A stretch of 41,649 nucleotides of DNA, taken from assembly GCA_902541435.1 (NCBI GenBank), contig CACBQR010000008.1, positions 1 through 41,649 on the forward strand. Reading direction: 5' to 3'. The notes beneath the pieces are model-generated. The model was not told where the DNA came from. It saw nothing but the letters and a program-made list of their open reading frames with translations, and searched no databases. This document shows positions 17,390-26,120 of the stretch, piece by piece; the first letter of the stretch is position 1, and every line of letters starts with the position of its first letter. Both the position numbers and the translations under genes were made by a program. The stretch comes from an uncultured Alphaproteobacteria bacterium. Its GTDB lineage: Bacteria; Pseudomonadota; Alphaproteobacteria; HIMB59; GCA-002718135.

Positions 17390-18289
17390 ATGAGCACATT
17401 ACCAGAAGATCTTAAAAGTAAAGCTTTAGAGACTCCTAACATACCAGCAGCAGTTGTGTGCCCCAATCAAGAAAGCATATTATCAGCTGTAATTGAAGGT
17501 AAGAATATGAACCTCATCGATCCAACTTTAATTGGAAATAAAAGTTTAATTACTGAAACAGCGAAAAAATTAAGTTTGGATATTTCTAATTTTAATATTG
17601 TAGAGGCTAAAGATGAAGAGGATAGTGCATCAATTGCTTGTCAAATTTCTAATGAAAATAAAAGTAAAATCATAATTAAAGGGAATCTTCATACTGATAT
17701 TTTAATGCGCTCTTATTTAAAAAAAGAATTTAATTTACTTGATGGTAGAAGATTAAGTCATATTTGGCATATGACTACGCCACAGCTTAAAAAACCCCTT
17801 TTTATTACTGATGGCGCCTTAAATGTTTTACCAAGAGTTGATATAAAATTACAAATTCTTAAAAATGCTGTTCAATTTTGTAATAAATTAAATATTACTA
17901 AACCAAAAGTTGCAATTTTATCAGGTACAGAAGATCCAATTGACAGTATGCCAAGTTCAGTAGATGCCAAAAAAGTTATGGAACTTGCGTTAGAAGAAAA
18001 AATTAATGCTTTTGTTCATGGACCGCTTGCTTTTGATAATGCTGTTTCTAAGGAAGCAGCTAAAATAAAAGGAATAAATAATGATGTTGCTGGTGATGCT
18101 GATGTATTATTAGTACCTAATTTAGAAACTGGAAATTCTTTGTCCAAAATAATGGTTTATTTTATGAATGCTTGTGCGGCAGGAATAGTAATTGGTGGTA
18201 AAGTACCAGTTGTAGTCCCTAGCAGAGCAGATAGTAAAAATTCTAAACTTGCGTCAATTATGGCAGCTGTAGTTGCTGCAAATAACTAA
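17390..18289 (+). CDS. Phosphate acetyl/butyryltransferase (Pta/Ptb family)
   Basis: It transfers an acyl group between acyl phosphate and CoA. The 299-residue length matches the short Pta/Ptb family. Recognisable segments are SGTEDPIDSMPSS near 184-196, HGPLAFDNAVS near 209-219, the GDADVLLVPNLETGN stretch near 236-250 and the PVVVPSRADS pocket near 283. In sulfonate catabolism this enzyme takes the acetyl phosphate made by Xsc to acetyl-CoA, and pta genes commonly accompany xsc and tpa. Butyryl phosphate cannot be excluded as substrate. An EamA transporter gene follows 23 bases downstream. Confidence 0.88.
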   Translation: MSTLPEDLKSKALETPNIPAAVVCPNQESILSAVIEGKNMNLIDPTLIGNKSLITETAKKLSLDISNFNIVEAKDEEDSASIACQISNENKSKIIIKGNLHTDILMRSYLKKEFNLLDGRRLSHIWHMTTPQLKKPLFITDGALNVLPRVDIKLQILKNAVQFCNKLNITKPKVAILSGTEDPIDSMPSSVDAKKVMELALEEKINAFVHGPLAFDNAVSKEAAKIKGINNDVAGDADVLLVPNLETGNSLSKIMVYFMNACAAGIVIGGKVPVVVPSRADSKNSKLASIMAAVVAANN

Positions 18290-18312
18290 TTAGAAAATAA
18301 ATTTTAGCTCGA

Positions 18313-19170
18313 ATGCTTTTAAGACATTACTTTTTAATTTTAATAATCACTTTTTTATTTGGAAGTGCCTACCCTGTTCAGAAAGTTATTTTTAATGAAA
18401 ATGTTCCCCCATTATTAATGGGAAGTTTAAGAATGTTAGTGGTTTTCATATGTCTTTTGCCTTTTTGGCGATTTAGAATTCCTGAAAAAAAATACTGGTT
18501 ACCACTTCTCTTTTTTTCAATTTCTATGGGTTTTTTGGCAAATGTTTTTATGACATTATCTTTAAATGAAGCAAACATAGTTTCTCCGATAATTATTGGT
18601 TCTCAACTGGCTGTACCATTTGCAATATTATTAAGCTCATTTTTTTTAAAAGAGAAAGTAAGTATTAAAAAATGGGTACTTATATTTATTTCTTTTTTTG
18701 GCATTATTTTGTTAGGCTTTGATCCATTGATAAGAAATGAAATTTTTGCATTAATCTTAATAACGTTAATGGCATTCTTCTATGCTAGTGCACAAGTATT
18801 TTCCAGGTACCTAAAAGATTTAGAAGTTACTCTCACAAATGCAGTAATGGGACTAGTTGGATTTGTATTACTAATTATTTCATCATCAATATTTGAAGGA
18901 CAAACGATAAACGAAATAAAAAATATTAGTTTTCAGTCATGGTTATTAATATTGCATTCAGGTATCTTTGTCTCAATTGCTGCACATATGTCGATGTTTT
19001 ATTTGTATAGGATGTATCCTGTTAATAGAGTATTTCCATTTTACGCTTTATTTCCTGTATTTGGTGTGTTGTTAACATTTATAATTTTTTATGAAATACC
19101 AACTTTAATTACTTTTATTGGTGGTGTAATTGTAATCGTAGCAACTTATTTTATAAATAAAGAAAATTAA
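18313..19170 (+). CDS. EamA/DMT-family membrane transporter
   Basis: This is a 285-residue membrane protein with about ten helices and two EamA repeats, ending in a short NKEN tail. The N-terminal FGSAYPVQK segment after the first helix is typical of the superfamily. It is distinct in sequence from the EamA protein near position 3000. It lies 23 bases after the phosphotransacetylase gene, probably in one transcript, and its stop is 7 bases from the convergent SDR gene. Substrate unknown. Import of an amine or sulfonate, or export of a by-product, would fit the neighbourhood, but nothing in the sequence decides this. Confidence 0.87.
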   Translation: MLLRHYFLILIITFLFGSAYPVQKVIFNENVPPLLMGSLRMLVVFICLLPFWRFRIPEKKYWLPLLFFSISMGFLANVFMTLSLNEANIVSPIIIGSQLAVPFAILLSSFFLKEKVSIKKWVLIFISFFGIILLGFDPLIRNEIFALILITLMAFFYASAQVFSRYLKDLEVTLTNAVMGLVGFVLLIISSSIFEGQTINEIKNISFQSWLLILHSGIFVSIAAHMSMFYLYRMYPVNRVFPFYALFPVFGVLLTFIIFYEIPTLITFIGGVIVIVATYFINKEN

Positions 19171-19177
19171 TTTTTGA

Positions 19178-19945
19178 TTATTTAGCTGTCCATCCTCCAT
19201 CAATTACTAGTGATGAACCAGTCATCATTGATGCGGCATCTGAAGCAAGATACACTACAGCACTAGCAATATCACTTTCTGTTGCTACTTTTCCTAAAGG
19301 TATGTTTTCAATTACAGATTTTTTAAAACTTTTATCTTTAAAAAATTTTTTGACCATTGGTGTTTCCACAAATGTAGGACAAACAGAGTTAACTCTAATG
19401 TTATATTTGGCCAAATCAATAGCCATTCCTCTAGTGAGACCTTCAACACCAAATTTAGTCATATTATAAACACTTCTAAGAGGAGCTCCAACTTTACCTA
19501 ATTGAGAAGAAATATTTATTATTGATCCACCAATTTTTTTTCGATTTTTTGATTTAAGCATAACTTTTGTTGCCAATTGAGCAATATCAAATGATGCTTT
19601 AATGTTAAGATCAACAACTTCACTCATATCTTTTCTTTTTATTTTAGTAAAATATTCAGGTCTATTTGTGCCAGCATTATTCACTAATATGTCTAATTGG
19701 TTGATTTCAGAAAATATTTTTTTAACTTCTTTTACATTTGTAACATCACACACATAATAACTACATTTCTTTTTGAGTTTTTTAATTTTGTCTTGAACAA
19801 TTAAAAGATCTTTCTCTGTTCGACTCAGAATAATTACATTTGCACCTGCTTCTGCTAACGCTATAGCACATGCTTTACCTATGCCTTTGCCTGACCCTGT
19901 CACAAGAGCAGTCTTATTTTTTACATTAAAATTTTTTAGAAACAT
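19178..19945 (-). CDS. Short-chain dehydrogenase/reductase (classical SDR)
   Basis: This is an NAD(P)-dependent alcohol/ketone oxidoreductase of 255 residues. The cofactor motif TGSGKGIG is at 16-23, NNAG at 89-92, the catalytic Ser in INISSQ near 146, and Tyr160-x3-Lys164 completes the active site. The layout resembles gluconate 5-dehydrogenase and other polyol SDRs. It is the last gene of the LacI-associated operon, 13 bases after the HAD gene, so it probably oxidises or reduces the compound imported by the sugar ABC system upstream. A role as a DHPS or sulfolactate dehydrogenase is conceivable but not supported beyond proximity. Confidence 0.92.
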   Translation of the reverse strand: MFLKNFNVKNKTALVTGSGKGIGKACAIALAEAGANVIILSRTEKDLLIVQDKIKKLKKKCSYYVCDVTNVKEVKKIFSEINQLDILVNNAGTNRPEYFTKIKRKDMSEVVDLNIKASFDIAQLATKVMLKSKNRKKIGGSIINISSQLGKVGAPLRSVYNMTKFGVEGLTRGMAIDLAKYNIRVNSVCPTFVETPMVKKFFKDKSFKKSVIENIPLGKVATESDIASAVVYLASDAASMMTGSSLVIDGGWTAK

Positions 19946-19958
19946 TTGATCTGATTAT

Positions 19959-20618
19959 TTACAATGAAAAAATAGATTGATCTAATAAATTCATTTTTTT
20001 AATACACATTTGAAAACTATCTTCCAAATGGTAATCACCTGGAAACCCAATGCATTTAATTCCAGCACTTACGGCAGAATTACTACTTTCTTCAGTATCC
20101 TCTATTGCAAGACAATCTTCTGGCTGTAAATTTAATTTATCCAATGTAACTTTATAAATTTCTGGATGTGGTTTTTCATTTTTAACAAATGATTTATTAC
20201 CAATGAATTCAAATTCTTCTTTTGAAATTTGACCGGAAAGACTTTCAAATACTGCATCGACATTATTTAAAGTTGTAGAAGTTGAGAAAGCAAGTTTAAT
20301 ATTATTATCTTTTGTATACTTAATTATTTCATCAACACTCTTTCTTAATTTTTGTTTATTCTGAATAATGTACGAGCTAAAGATTTCTGTTTTTCTATTT
20401 CTAATTTGTGAAGCATTTACATTAACATTATTTTTTTCTGCAAAATCCTCTATTCTTTTTGTGCCACCCGATTGTTTAAGCAATAATCTATAATCCTCTT
20501 GATCCCAATACCAATCTAGTCCAGCTTCTTTAAAAGCTTCATTAAATGATTCTCTTTGCAAATCTGATGTTTCAATTAAAGTTCCTATTGAGCCAAATAA
20601 TATTGCTTTATAATCCAT
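19959..20618 (-). CDS. CbbY-like HAD-superfamily protein lacking the catalytic aspartate
   Basis: This 219-residue protein has the CbbY/beta-phosphoglucomutase-like layout: cap domain around 18-90, motif II Ser/Thr at 112-114, motif III Lys149-Pro150 and motif IV Glu173-Asp174 (AIEDTEES). Motif I, normally DxDGT, reads GSIGT at 9-13, so both the nucleophilic Asp and the general acid Asp two residues on are missing. By the known HAD mechanism it should not form a phosphoaspartate. The rest is well kept and the reading frame is intact, so it is not a decaying pseudogene but probably a binding or regulatory protein, or uses other chemistry. It lies between a double-SnoaL gene and the SDR gene. 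Confidence 0.85.
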   Translation of the reverse strand: MDYKAILFGSIGTLIETSDLQRESFNEAFKEAGLDWYWDQEDYRLLLKQSGGTKRIEDFAEKNNVNVNASQIRNRKTEIFSSYIIQNKQKLRKSVDEIIKYTKDNNIKLAFSTSTTLNNVDAVFESLSGQISKEEFEFIGNKSFVKNEKPHPEIYKVTLDKLNLQPEDCLAIEDTEESSNSAVSAGIKCIGFPGDYHLEDSFQMCIKKMNLLDQSIFSL

Positions 20619-20660
20619 TTTATCCTTTCAATTTTATGGAACAAGAAATCATATAACTTA

Positions 20661-21734
20661 TTATTTTATTGACCCAAGTCCTTTAGAAATATTAATATCT
20701 CCAATGTTTCTCGCTTTGTTAAATTCTTTTATTCTATCAAAAACATTAACACCTATTTGCTGGTAAACATCGAGAAGGTCTACTAAAACCCAATTCTCTC
20801 TGATAAGACCATTTTCTAATCTCCAAAAATCTAAACTCCGCATTTCTATAATTTGATTTGATGGAGCAATACCCATCCATCCATCTTGAGAAATTGTAGA
20901 TCGCATATTTGGCCAACCAGTTTCACAAACATAATCGCCTTCATATATCCAATGTGTTTGCATATCCTGCAACCCTTCATTTTTTAAACTATCATTTGAT
21001 GAGCCTCCCTTTCTATCAGGCATTGCACGCAAAAAAGGTATTTGATGCCAATGGCGAAATCCTTCGATACCCCTTGCTGTGCCAATTCCAACTGGTCCGT
21101 ACCAATTAAATCTGGGGTGCCAATATTTATCTAAATTCATAACTTGTGGATTTGGATTACTAGGGTGTAAAACCATATCTCGAAGCATATTTATTACAAT
21201 GTCAAAATTTTTTGATCCATCACCTTCTATCTTTAAACCGTCTCCTGTCATAGGAGATGGTGTGCATAAAAAAGATCCTAGCTGAGGACTCATTGGCCAT
21301 GCATTTGCCTGCATCATCAATTCAGGTAGATCCCAAATTGATTGCATTTCTATAATTTGATTATTTTCTATTTGGAAAAACTCATGATAACGCATATGAA
21401 CTAAATTTCCTGTTGGCGGAATATCTAAAAATGATTTTAAAAAAGTTCCCATATAATTGCCCATAGTGCCTAACCAATCTTTACCTTCAGGTGTTGTGCC
21501 TGCCATAACAATCATATCTCTTCTTTCAAGATCAGGAATGCTATCTAAAAGGGGATTTATACAATTAGTTAACAATTTATCTAAACCATTAAATGTTCCA
21601 AAAGGATAGCAGAAATGAAACACCGAATTTTCAGAAAAATATTTAACTAGAGAATTTTTTATTGAATTTTTGTTAAAATTTTGAGTAGCTAATTGATAAT
21701 TTTCAAAATATTTTTTTAACTCTTCAGGTTTCAT
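20661..21734 (-). CDS. Double SnoaL/NTF2-like protein
   Basis: This protein of 357 residues is made of two SnoaL/NTF2-like units. The first half has PDLERRD near 68-74 and a TGTF-like turn near 95; the second half starts near 180, with a WHP...WYGP.GIGTARG motif near 205-223, HQIPF near 231, and GLIRENWV near 317-324. It shares all these motifs with the protein at 30008-31102, so the two are paralogues. SnoaL-fold proteins include cyclases, isomerases, dehydratases and hydrolases; the reaction here is unknown. It starts 5 bases after the stop of the MalG-type permease and is followed by the HAD and SDR genes, so it is probably a catabolic enzyme of this importer operon. Confidence 0.8.
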   Translation of the reverse strand: MKPEELKKYFENYQLATQNFNKNSIKNSLVKYFSENSVFHFCYPFGTFNGLDKLLTNCINPLLDSIPDLERRDMIVMAGTTPEGKDWLGTMGNYMGTFLKSFLDIPPTGNLVHMRYHEFFQIENNQIIEMQSIWDLPELMMQANAWPMSPQLGSFLCTPSPMTGDGLKIEGDGSKNFDIVINMLRDMVLHPSNPNPQVMNLDKYWHPRFNWYGPVGIGTARGIEGFRHWHQIPFLRAMPDRKGGSSNDSLKNEGLQDMQTHWIYEGDYVCETGWPNMRSTISQDGWMGIAPSNQIIEMRSLDFWRLENGLIRENWVLVDLLDVYQQIGVNVFDRIKEFNKARNIGDINISKGLGSIK

Positions 21735-21739
21735 AATTT

Positions 21740-22622
21740 TTAACCTTTAACTGCTCCAGCTGTTAATCCACTAACAATCTGTCTTTGAAAAAACATTACA
21801 AGAAAGAATAATGGAGCAGTTGCTGAAACAACGGCAGCTACAGCATACATTACTTTACCTTCTTCCTGTACGGTACCTAAAAAGCTAGCAATTGCTGGGA
21901 TCATTGTTTCATTTTCATCTGAAAGCAACATAGATGTAACTGTAAAATCATTGTAAGCAAGAAGGAAACTAAATAATCCAGTAGTTATTACACCCGGCCA
22001 CATTATAGGAATGATCACATATCTAAATGCTTGAAATCTATTACAGCCATCGCACATAGCGCTTTCATCTAAATCTTTTGGTATATTTAAAAAAAATGAA
22101 TGTAACATCCACAGAGTAAAAGGCTGATTAATTGCAACAAGTACAATTATTGTTGTAGGTAAAATTCCCCAAATATTCCAAGCAAAAAAAGGTTGAAGAT
22201 ATCCTGAAACTAAAGTCATATGAGGCATCGCACGAAAAATAAGACCTGCCATTAAAATCCAGAAGGCATATCGATAAGTAGACCTTGCAAGAGCATAGCC
22301 TCCTAAAGTTCCAAATGTAAGAGAAATTAAAACTGTAAAAAATACTACTATGCTTGTGTTAATAACAGCGCGCCAAAATTCCTCTTCTATCCAAGAGCCA
22401 TAATATCCATCAATAGTAAAAAAAATTACCTGTTTGTTTTTCAGTATGAAAGCCAAATATTGCATTTGCCCAGTCAGCTTTTGAAAAAAAATCAGCTTGT
22501 ACTTTAAAAGACCCCCACAATGTCCAGATAAAAGGAAACATAGCAACAATCAACCAAAGAGCCACGAATACAAAAGCAATAATTCGAACTGGGGTTAATT
22601 TATTTTCAATTTTTGTATTCAT
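21740..22622 (-). pseudogene. ABC sugar permease, MalG type, split by a frameshift in a T8 run
   Basis: Two overlapping frames together make one binding-protein-dependent sugar permease. The frame from the ATG at 22622 encodes the N-terminus (basic start MNTKIENK, first membrane helix, FPFIWTLWGSFK) and stops after the run. The other frame, in phase from about 22420 to the stop at 21740, holds the remaining helices and the EAA loop region around the CDGCNRFQAF segment. The frames meet at eight A on the plus strand (22418-22425; T8 in the gene). Removing one base gives a continuous protein of about 293 residues, the usual MalG length. The cause may be a sequencing error, a real mutation or transcriptional slippage. 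The downstream frame's own leader up to residue about 46 is out-of-frame translation. Confidence 0.85.
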
Positions 22623-22628
22623 AAATTT

Positions 22629-23663
22629 CTAACCCTTATTTTTTTCATTAAAATCTCTCCATGTTCGAATTAGCACTGGCAAAAGTAAAATTCCTACACA
22701 AAAAATAGTAATCATAGATGTTGCGCCTGCTGCATTATATAGAGGGTAAGCACTTTCACGCAAATGATTCCATATTAACCAGGATATTGAGGTAGCGTGG
22801 GCTTCTGCTCTAAAACTTATTATTGGTTCAAAAACTCTAAAATTATCCATTAAAAGTATTAAAGTTATAAAAATAGCAAGTGGCATTAAATGAGGAATAA
22901 CGACATGGCGTGTTCTTTGAAATTTAGATGCACCATCTATAGTTGCTGCCTCAATTGTTTCATGAGGAACTGTTTGAAGACCTGCATAAAAAACAATAAA
23001 ACTAAACGGCATCAAATGCCATATACCATAGACCATCAACATGACCCAGGTAAGCACAGGTGATGCTTTCAAGCTCAGAGAATTATCATTAAATAATTTT
23101 TGGAGTGTGGCTCCAATAACACCATCGCCATCAACCATCCAAAACAATATCAATGAACCCACAAGAGGTGTAACTATCATTGGAAGAAGAGATGCAAAAA
23201 TTGTTGGACCTTTTAACAACTTAGGAAGATTATTGACTCCAAGAGCAACTAAAAAACCAAGAAATAAAACAAACGGAGTAACTACAAAGGTGTAAGTAAG
23301 AGTAAAGCTAAGCGCTCTATATAAGGGGTAATTATATATTTTTTTTACAAAAACTATAAAACTATCCGAGCTATTCCAAGCCTCTCCTATTTCATCAAAT
23401 GCAAAATGCATTCTGTTTGAATACGTTTTAAATCCATTAAATTTACCAAGAGGTGCTTTTTCTTTTAACTTCGCAGAAGCTTCAGTATCCACAGATGTTG
23501 TCGTCTCACATCCAAAAGGATCACAATTTTCTGAAACAATTATTACTTGTTTATGTTCTATATGTAGGGATTGAATAAAAACAGAAACTATAGGTATTGC
23601 AATAAATAAAAACATTACACTTAATGAAGGAAGGATGAATAATAAGAATGTGCTGTGCTTCAT
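22629..23663 (-). CDS. ABC sugar permease, MalF/UgpA type
   Basis: This inner-membrane permease of 344 residues has an N-terminal helix at 6-30, a periplasmic segment at roughly 31-110, and five further helices. The EAA loop that docks the ATPase is near EAATIDGASKFQRTRHVVIPHL (about 237-258). The periplasmic segment contains a DPFGCETT stretch with two cysteines four residues apart, which could form a disulfide. It lies 6 bases before the MalG-type gene and follows the binding-protein gene across a hairpin. Substrate class is carbohydrate or polyol by family; the actual ligand is unknown. No cognate MalK/UgpC-type ATPase gene is in this cluster. Confidence 0.93.
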   Translation of the reverse strand: MKHSTFLLFILPSLSVMFLFIAIPIVSVFIQSLHIEHKQVIIVSENCDPFGCETTTSVDTEASAKLKEKAPLGKFNGFKTYSNRMHFAFDEIGEAWNSSDSFIVFVKKIYNYPLYRALSFTLTYTFVVTPFVLFLGFLVALGVNNLPKLLKGPTIFASLLPMIVTPLVGSLILFWMVDGDGVIGATLQKLFNDNSLSLKASPVLTWVMLMVYGIWHLMPFSFIVFYAGLQTVPHETIEAATIDGASKFQRTRHVVIPHLMPLAIFITLILLMDNFRVFEPIISFRAEAHATSISWLIWNHLRESAYPLYNAAGATSMITIFCVGILLLPVLIRTWRDFNEKNKG

Positions 23664-23693
23664 TATGCTATTTTAAATTACATAGAAAGATAT

Positions 23694-23721
23694 AAGGGGT
23701 TTTCAAATTTGAAAACCCCTT
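23694..23721. terminator. Perfect 28-base palindrome between binding-protein and permease genes
   Basis: Arms 23694-23707 and 23708-23721 are perfectly complementary (AAGGGGTTTTCAAA and its complement). It sits 22 bases after the binding-protein stop and 31 bases before the permease start. It should fold in the transcript as a strong GGGG/CCCC hairpin with A/T-rich flanks. It probably reduces readthrough into the permeases or protects the 3' end of the binding-protein mRNA, as does the hairpin at 9980. Confidence 0.7.
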
Positions 23722-23743
23722 TTTATTGATTTATATTTATTGA

Positions 23744-24985
23744 CTACAGATAACCTGCGTCTTTAGCAGCTGTTTCGTAAACAGCCTCTACATCACTAAG
23801 TGCTTGTTCAGCACTTTCTGCTCCCTTTAAAAAATCAACTAGCTCTGCACCTAATGCATTGTGCAATAATCCCATTTGAGCAAACATTGGATAAGATTTA
23901 GCGCCGCCTTGAGCAGTTGCAGACACTCCTGCTGCAGCTGGACCAGGTTTAAAACCATCAATTAACCAAATTGCATCATCATTATTAGCAGCAACCATTT
24001 CTGAAGTCATACCACTTACAAGTGCTGCAAAAGTTGCTTCTGCTTCACTGTCAGACACGTTAGTTGCTATAGTTATTCCATCCCACCATAAAGTTGCTCC
24101 TGGTATTGAACCACCAGTAACAGTTGGAGCTGCAGATAGAACAGTATTTGAAGTCACCTCAGCTGAAGAACCTTCATTATCTAGTATAACTCCTCCACGA
24201 GAACCCCACATAAAGCCAATTGCAGCTTGACCAGCTTCCCATAATCCTTGCGTATCATCAGATGCCTGTGTTAAATGATCAGGATGAGCATACTCAACTA
24301 GAGCTTTCATTGTTTCTAGAGCCGCAATACCTTTAGCGTTATTAATAGATGCTTCTGCACTACCTTGCTTAAAGAATTCTCCACCATGTGCTAAGTATAT
24401 AGTATTAAATACTTCTCCAACATTCCATCCTACTTTAAGATTCATTACAAGTGGATGCTCCATGATACCAGCTGAACGTATTTTTTCAGCAGCAGAAATT
24501 ATTTCATCATAAGTTGCTGGCATTCCATCAACTCCAGCTTTATCTAAAATATCTGTTCTATAATACATGTGCTGAGAATTAGCCATGAATGCTATAGCCA
24601 TTATTTTACCATCAATAGTTATAAGTTGATTAGATTTTAAGTTGCCACCATATTTTTCAACTAGGTCATTTAATGGTCTCACTAGTCCATCATTCATTAA
24701 CTGAACAAGAGTAGAGTTAGCTACAATCACTGATGTATACTCTGCTGGATCTGGTGTTTGAGCAGCGTTCATTATTTGGCGCGCTTCAGTAGTATGATTT
24801 CGAGTGAATTCAGATGCAGATCCTGCACAATTGCTTTCAGCAGAATTTGCTATTGCGTGAATTGCTGGAAAATCACTTGCTAAAATTCGGATGGATTGTC
24901 CATTAGGACCACAATCAGCCGCAAACAAAGATGAGCTGAAGAATAGTGCTGTTAATCCACCTAAAATTAATTTTTTTAAAAACAT
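23744..24985 (-). CDS. ABC sugar-binding protein, family 1 (MalE/UgpB type)
   Basis: This is a periplasmic binding protein of 413 residues. A signal peptide is clear (MFLKK, hydrophobic core, cleavage after SLFA near 22). The mature part has the SBP_bac_1 pattern, with the region AIAFMANSQHMYYRTDILDKAG near 129-150 and VSGMTSEMVAANND near 324-337 typical of this family. GGAGG precedes the ATG, so expression is likely high. It opens the minus-strand operon that continues with both permeases, the double-SnoaL, HAD and SDR genes, and is divergent from a LacI-type regulator. The ligand is probably a sugar, polyol or related compound; not identifiable here. Confidence 0.93.
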   Translation of the reverse strand: MFLKKLILGGLTALFFSSSLFAADCGPNGQSIRILASDFPAIHAIANSAESNCAGSASEFTRNHTTEARQIMNAAQTPDPAEYTSVIVANSTLVQLMNDGLVRPLNDLVEKYGGNLKSNQLITIDGKIMAIAFMANSQHMYYRTDILDKAGVDGMPATYDEIISAAEKIRSAGIMEHPLVMNLKVGWNVGEVFNTIYLAHGGEFFKQGSAEASINNAKGIAALETMKALVEYAHPDHLTQASDDTQGLWEAGQAAIGFMWGSRGGVILDNEGSSAEVTSNTVLSAAPTVTGGSIPGATLWWDGITIATNVSDSEAEATFAALVSGMTSEMVAANNDDAIWLIDGFKPGPAAAGVSATAQGGAKSYPMFAQMGLLHNALGAELVDFLKGAESAEQALSDVEAVYETAAKDAGYL

Positions 24986-25058
24986 GTTTCCTCCATATAT
25001 TACTTATAAAAAACAATTTTTTTAAGCGTATGTATATTACTATAATTATTAAAATGAT

Positions 25059-25086
25059 ATTGCATTAATTTGAATTAATATGCAAT
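25059..25086. promoter_or_regulatory. Candidate operator between the LacI-type regulator and the transporter operon
   Basis: Half-sites ATTGCAT (25059-25065) and ATGCAAT (25080-25086) are inverted around an inner palindrome TAATT-TG-AATTA (25066-25077). The site lies 27 bases before the regulator ATG and 74 bases before the binding-protein ATG. Its position between a LacI-family gene and its likely target operon suggests autoregulation and control of the importer. The spacing is wider than a classical LacI operator. Confidence 0.45.
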
Positions 25087-25112
25087 GTAATGAATAAATT
25101 AATAGTGGATAA

Positions 25113-26117
25113 ATGAACATTCAGAAAGCAAAATTACCAACATCAAGTAGTGTGGCAAAGCTAGCAGGTGTGTCACAATCGGCTGTTTCACGATGCTTTA
25201 CAAAAGGAGCAAGCATTTCTAATAGAACAAAATTGAGAGTTATCGAGGCAGCAAAAAAACTAGGATATAAACCACAGACCTTTTCAACTAATTCTCTGAG
25301 TATAGATGAGGGAGGTTTAGTTGGTGTTATATTACCATATATTACGAATAGATATTATCCTGAAGTTCTTATCGAATTACATGAAGCTCTAAGAGTATCA
25401 GGGTATAGAATTTTATTAATTACTACTGATGATGGTGAGGAATTAGATGATAATTTAATTCAACCCTACTTAAAAGAAAAGTTAGTTGCAATTGTCTCAG
25501 CAACAAAGCCTACTGATGCGTTTGTAGAAAACTGTTTAGCCAAACAAATTCAACTTATTGCATTTAATAGAAATTGGAAAATACCTACACTGAGTTCTGT
25601 AGCTTGTGATCATAAGTATGGTGGAGAAGCGGCGGCAGAACATTTCGTTAATAATGGGCATACTAAAATAGGAATGGTTGAAGGACCAATTGGATCATTT
25701 GTGAGTAAGGAAAGATGTAAAGGTTTCAAAAACTATTTAAATAATTTAGACAAAATTAAACTGTTTCATGAAAGAGGAAATTTTACATATGAAGGAGGTT
25801 TAGATTCAGCAAATAAACTTTTAAAAAATAATATTACAGCATTGTTTTGTGCTGATGATATTATGGCTTTTGGTTGTGTTGATTATATTAAAAAAAATAC
25901 AAAACTTAATATACCAGAAGAGATAGAGGTAATTGGATATGATGATATATCTTCAGCAAATTGGCATTCATATAATTTAACAACAATTAGACAACCAGTA
26001 AGACAAATGTCTAAACTTGTAACCCAAATAATAGATGATAACATTAAGGATCCAGAGTTAGAGCCTATCAATCATTTAATTCAGGGTAAATTTATTTATC
26101 GAAATACAACTAGATAG
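25113..26117 (+). CDS. LacI-family transcriptional regulator
   Basis: This 334-residue regulator has an N-terminal helix-turn-helix at about 11-36 (SSVAKLAGVSQSAVSRCF) with hinge helix near 54, then a periplasmic-binding-protein-like sugar-sensing domain from about 68 (VGVILPYITNRYYPEV) to the end, including VIGYDDISSANW near 273-284. These proteins usually repress a sugar operon until an effector binds. Its divergent position from the sugar-binding-protein gene makes that operon the likely target. An alpha/beta hydrolase gene follows 3 bases after its stop. No strong ribosome site precedes the ATG, as expected for a low-abundance regulator. Confidence 0.95.
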   Translation: MNIQKAKLPTSSSVAKLAGVSQSAVSRCFTKGASISNRTKLRVIEAAKKLGYKPQTFSTNSLSIDEGGLVGVILPYITNRYYPEVLIELHEALRVSGYRILLITTDDGEELDDNLIQPYLKEKLVAIVSATKPTDAFVENCLAKQIQLIAFNRNWKIPTLSSVACDHKYGGEAAAEHFVNNGHTKIGMVEGPIGSFVSKERCKGFKNYLNNLDKIKLFHERGNFTYEGGLDSANKLLKNNITALFCADDIMAFGCVDYIKKNTKLNIPEEIEVIGYDDISSANWHSYNLTTIRQPVRQMSKLVTQIIDDNIKDPELEPINHLIQGKFIYRNTTR

Positions 26118-26120
26118 AAA

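Noticed and set aside
19959-20618. HAD gene as a pseudogene
   Set aside because: The frame is intact, other motifs are kept and the gene is tightly packed in an operon; only motif I is changed.
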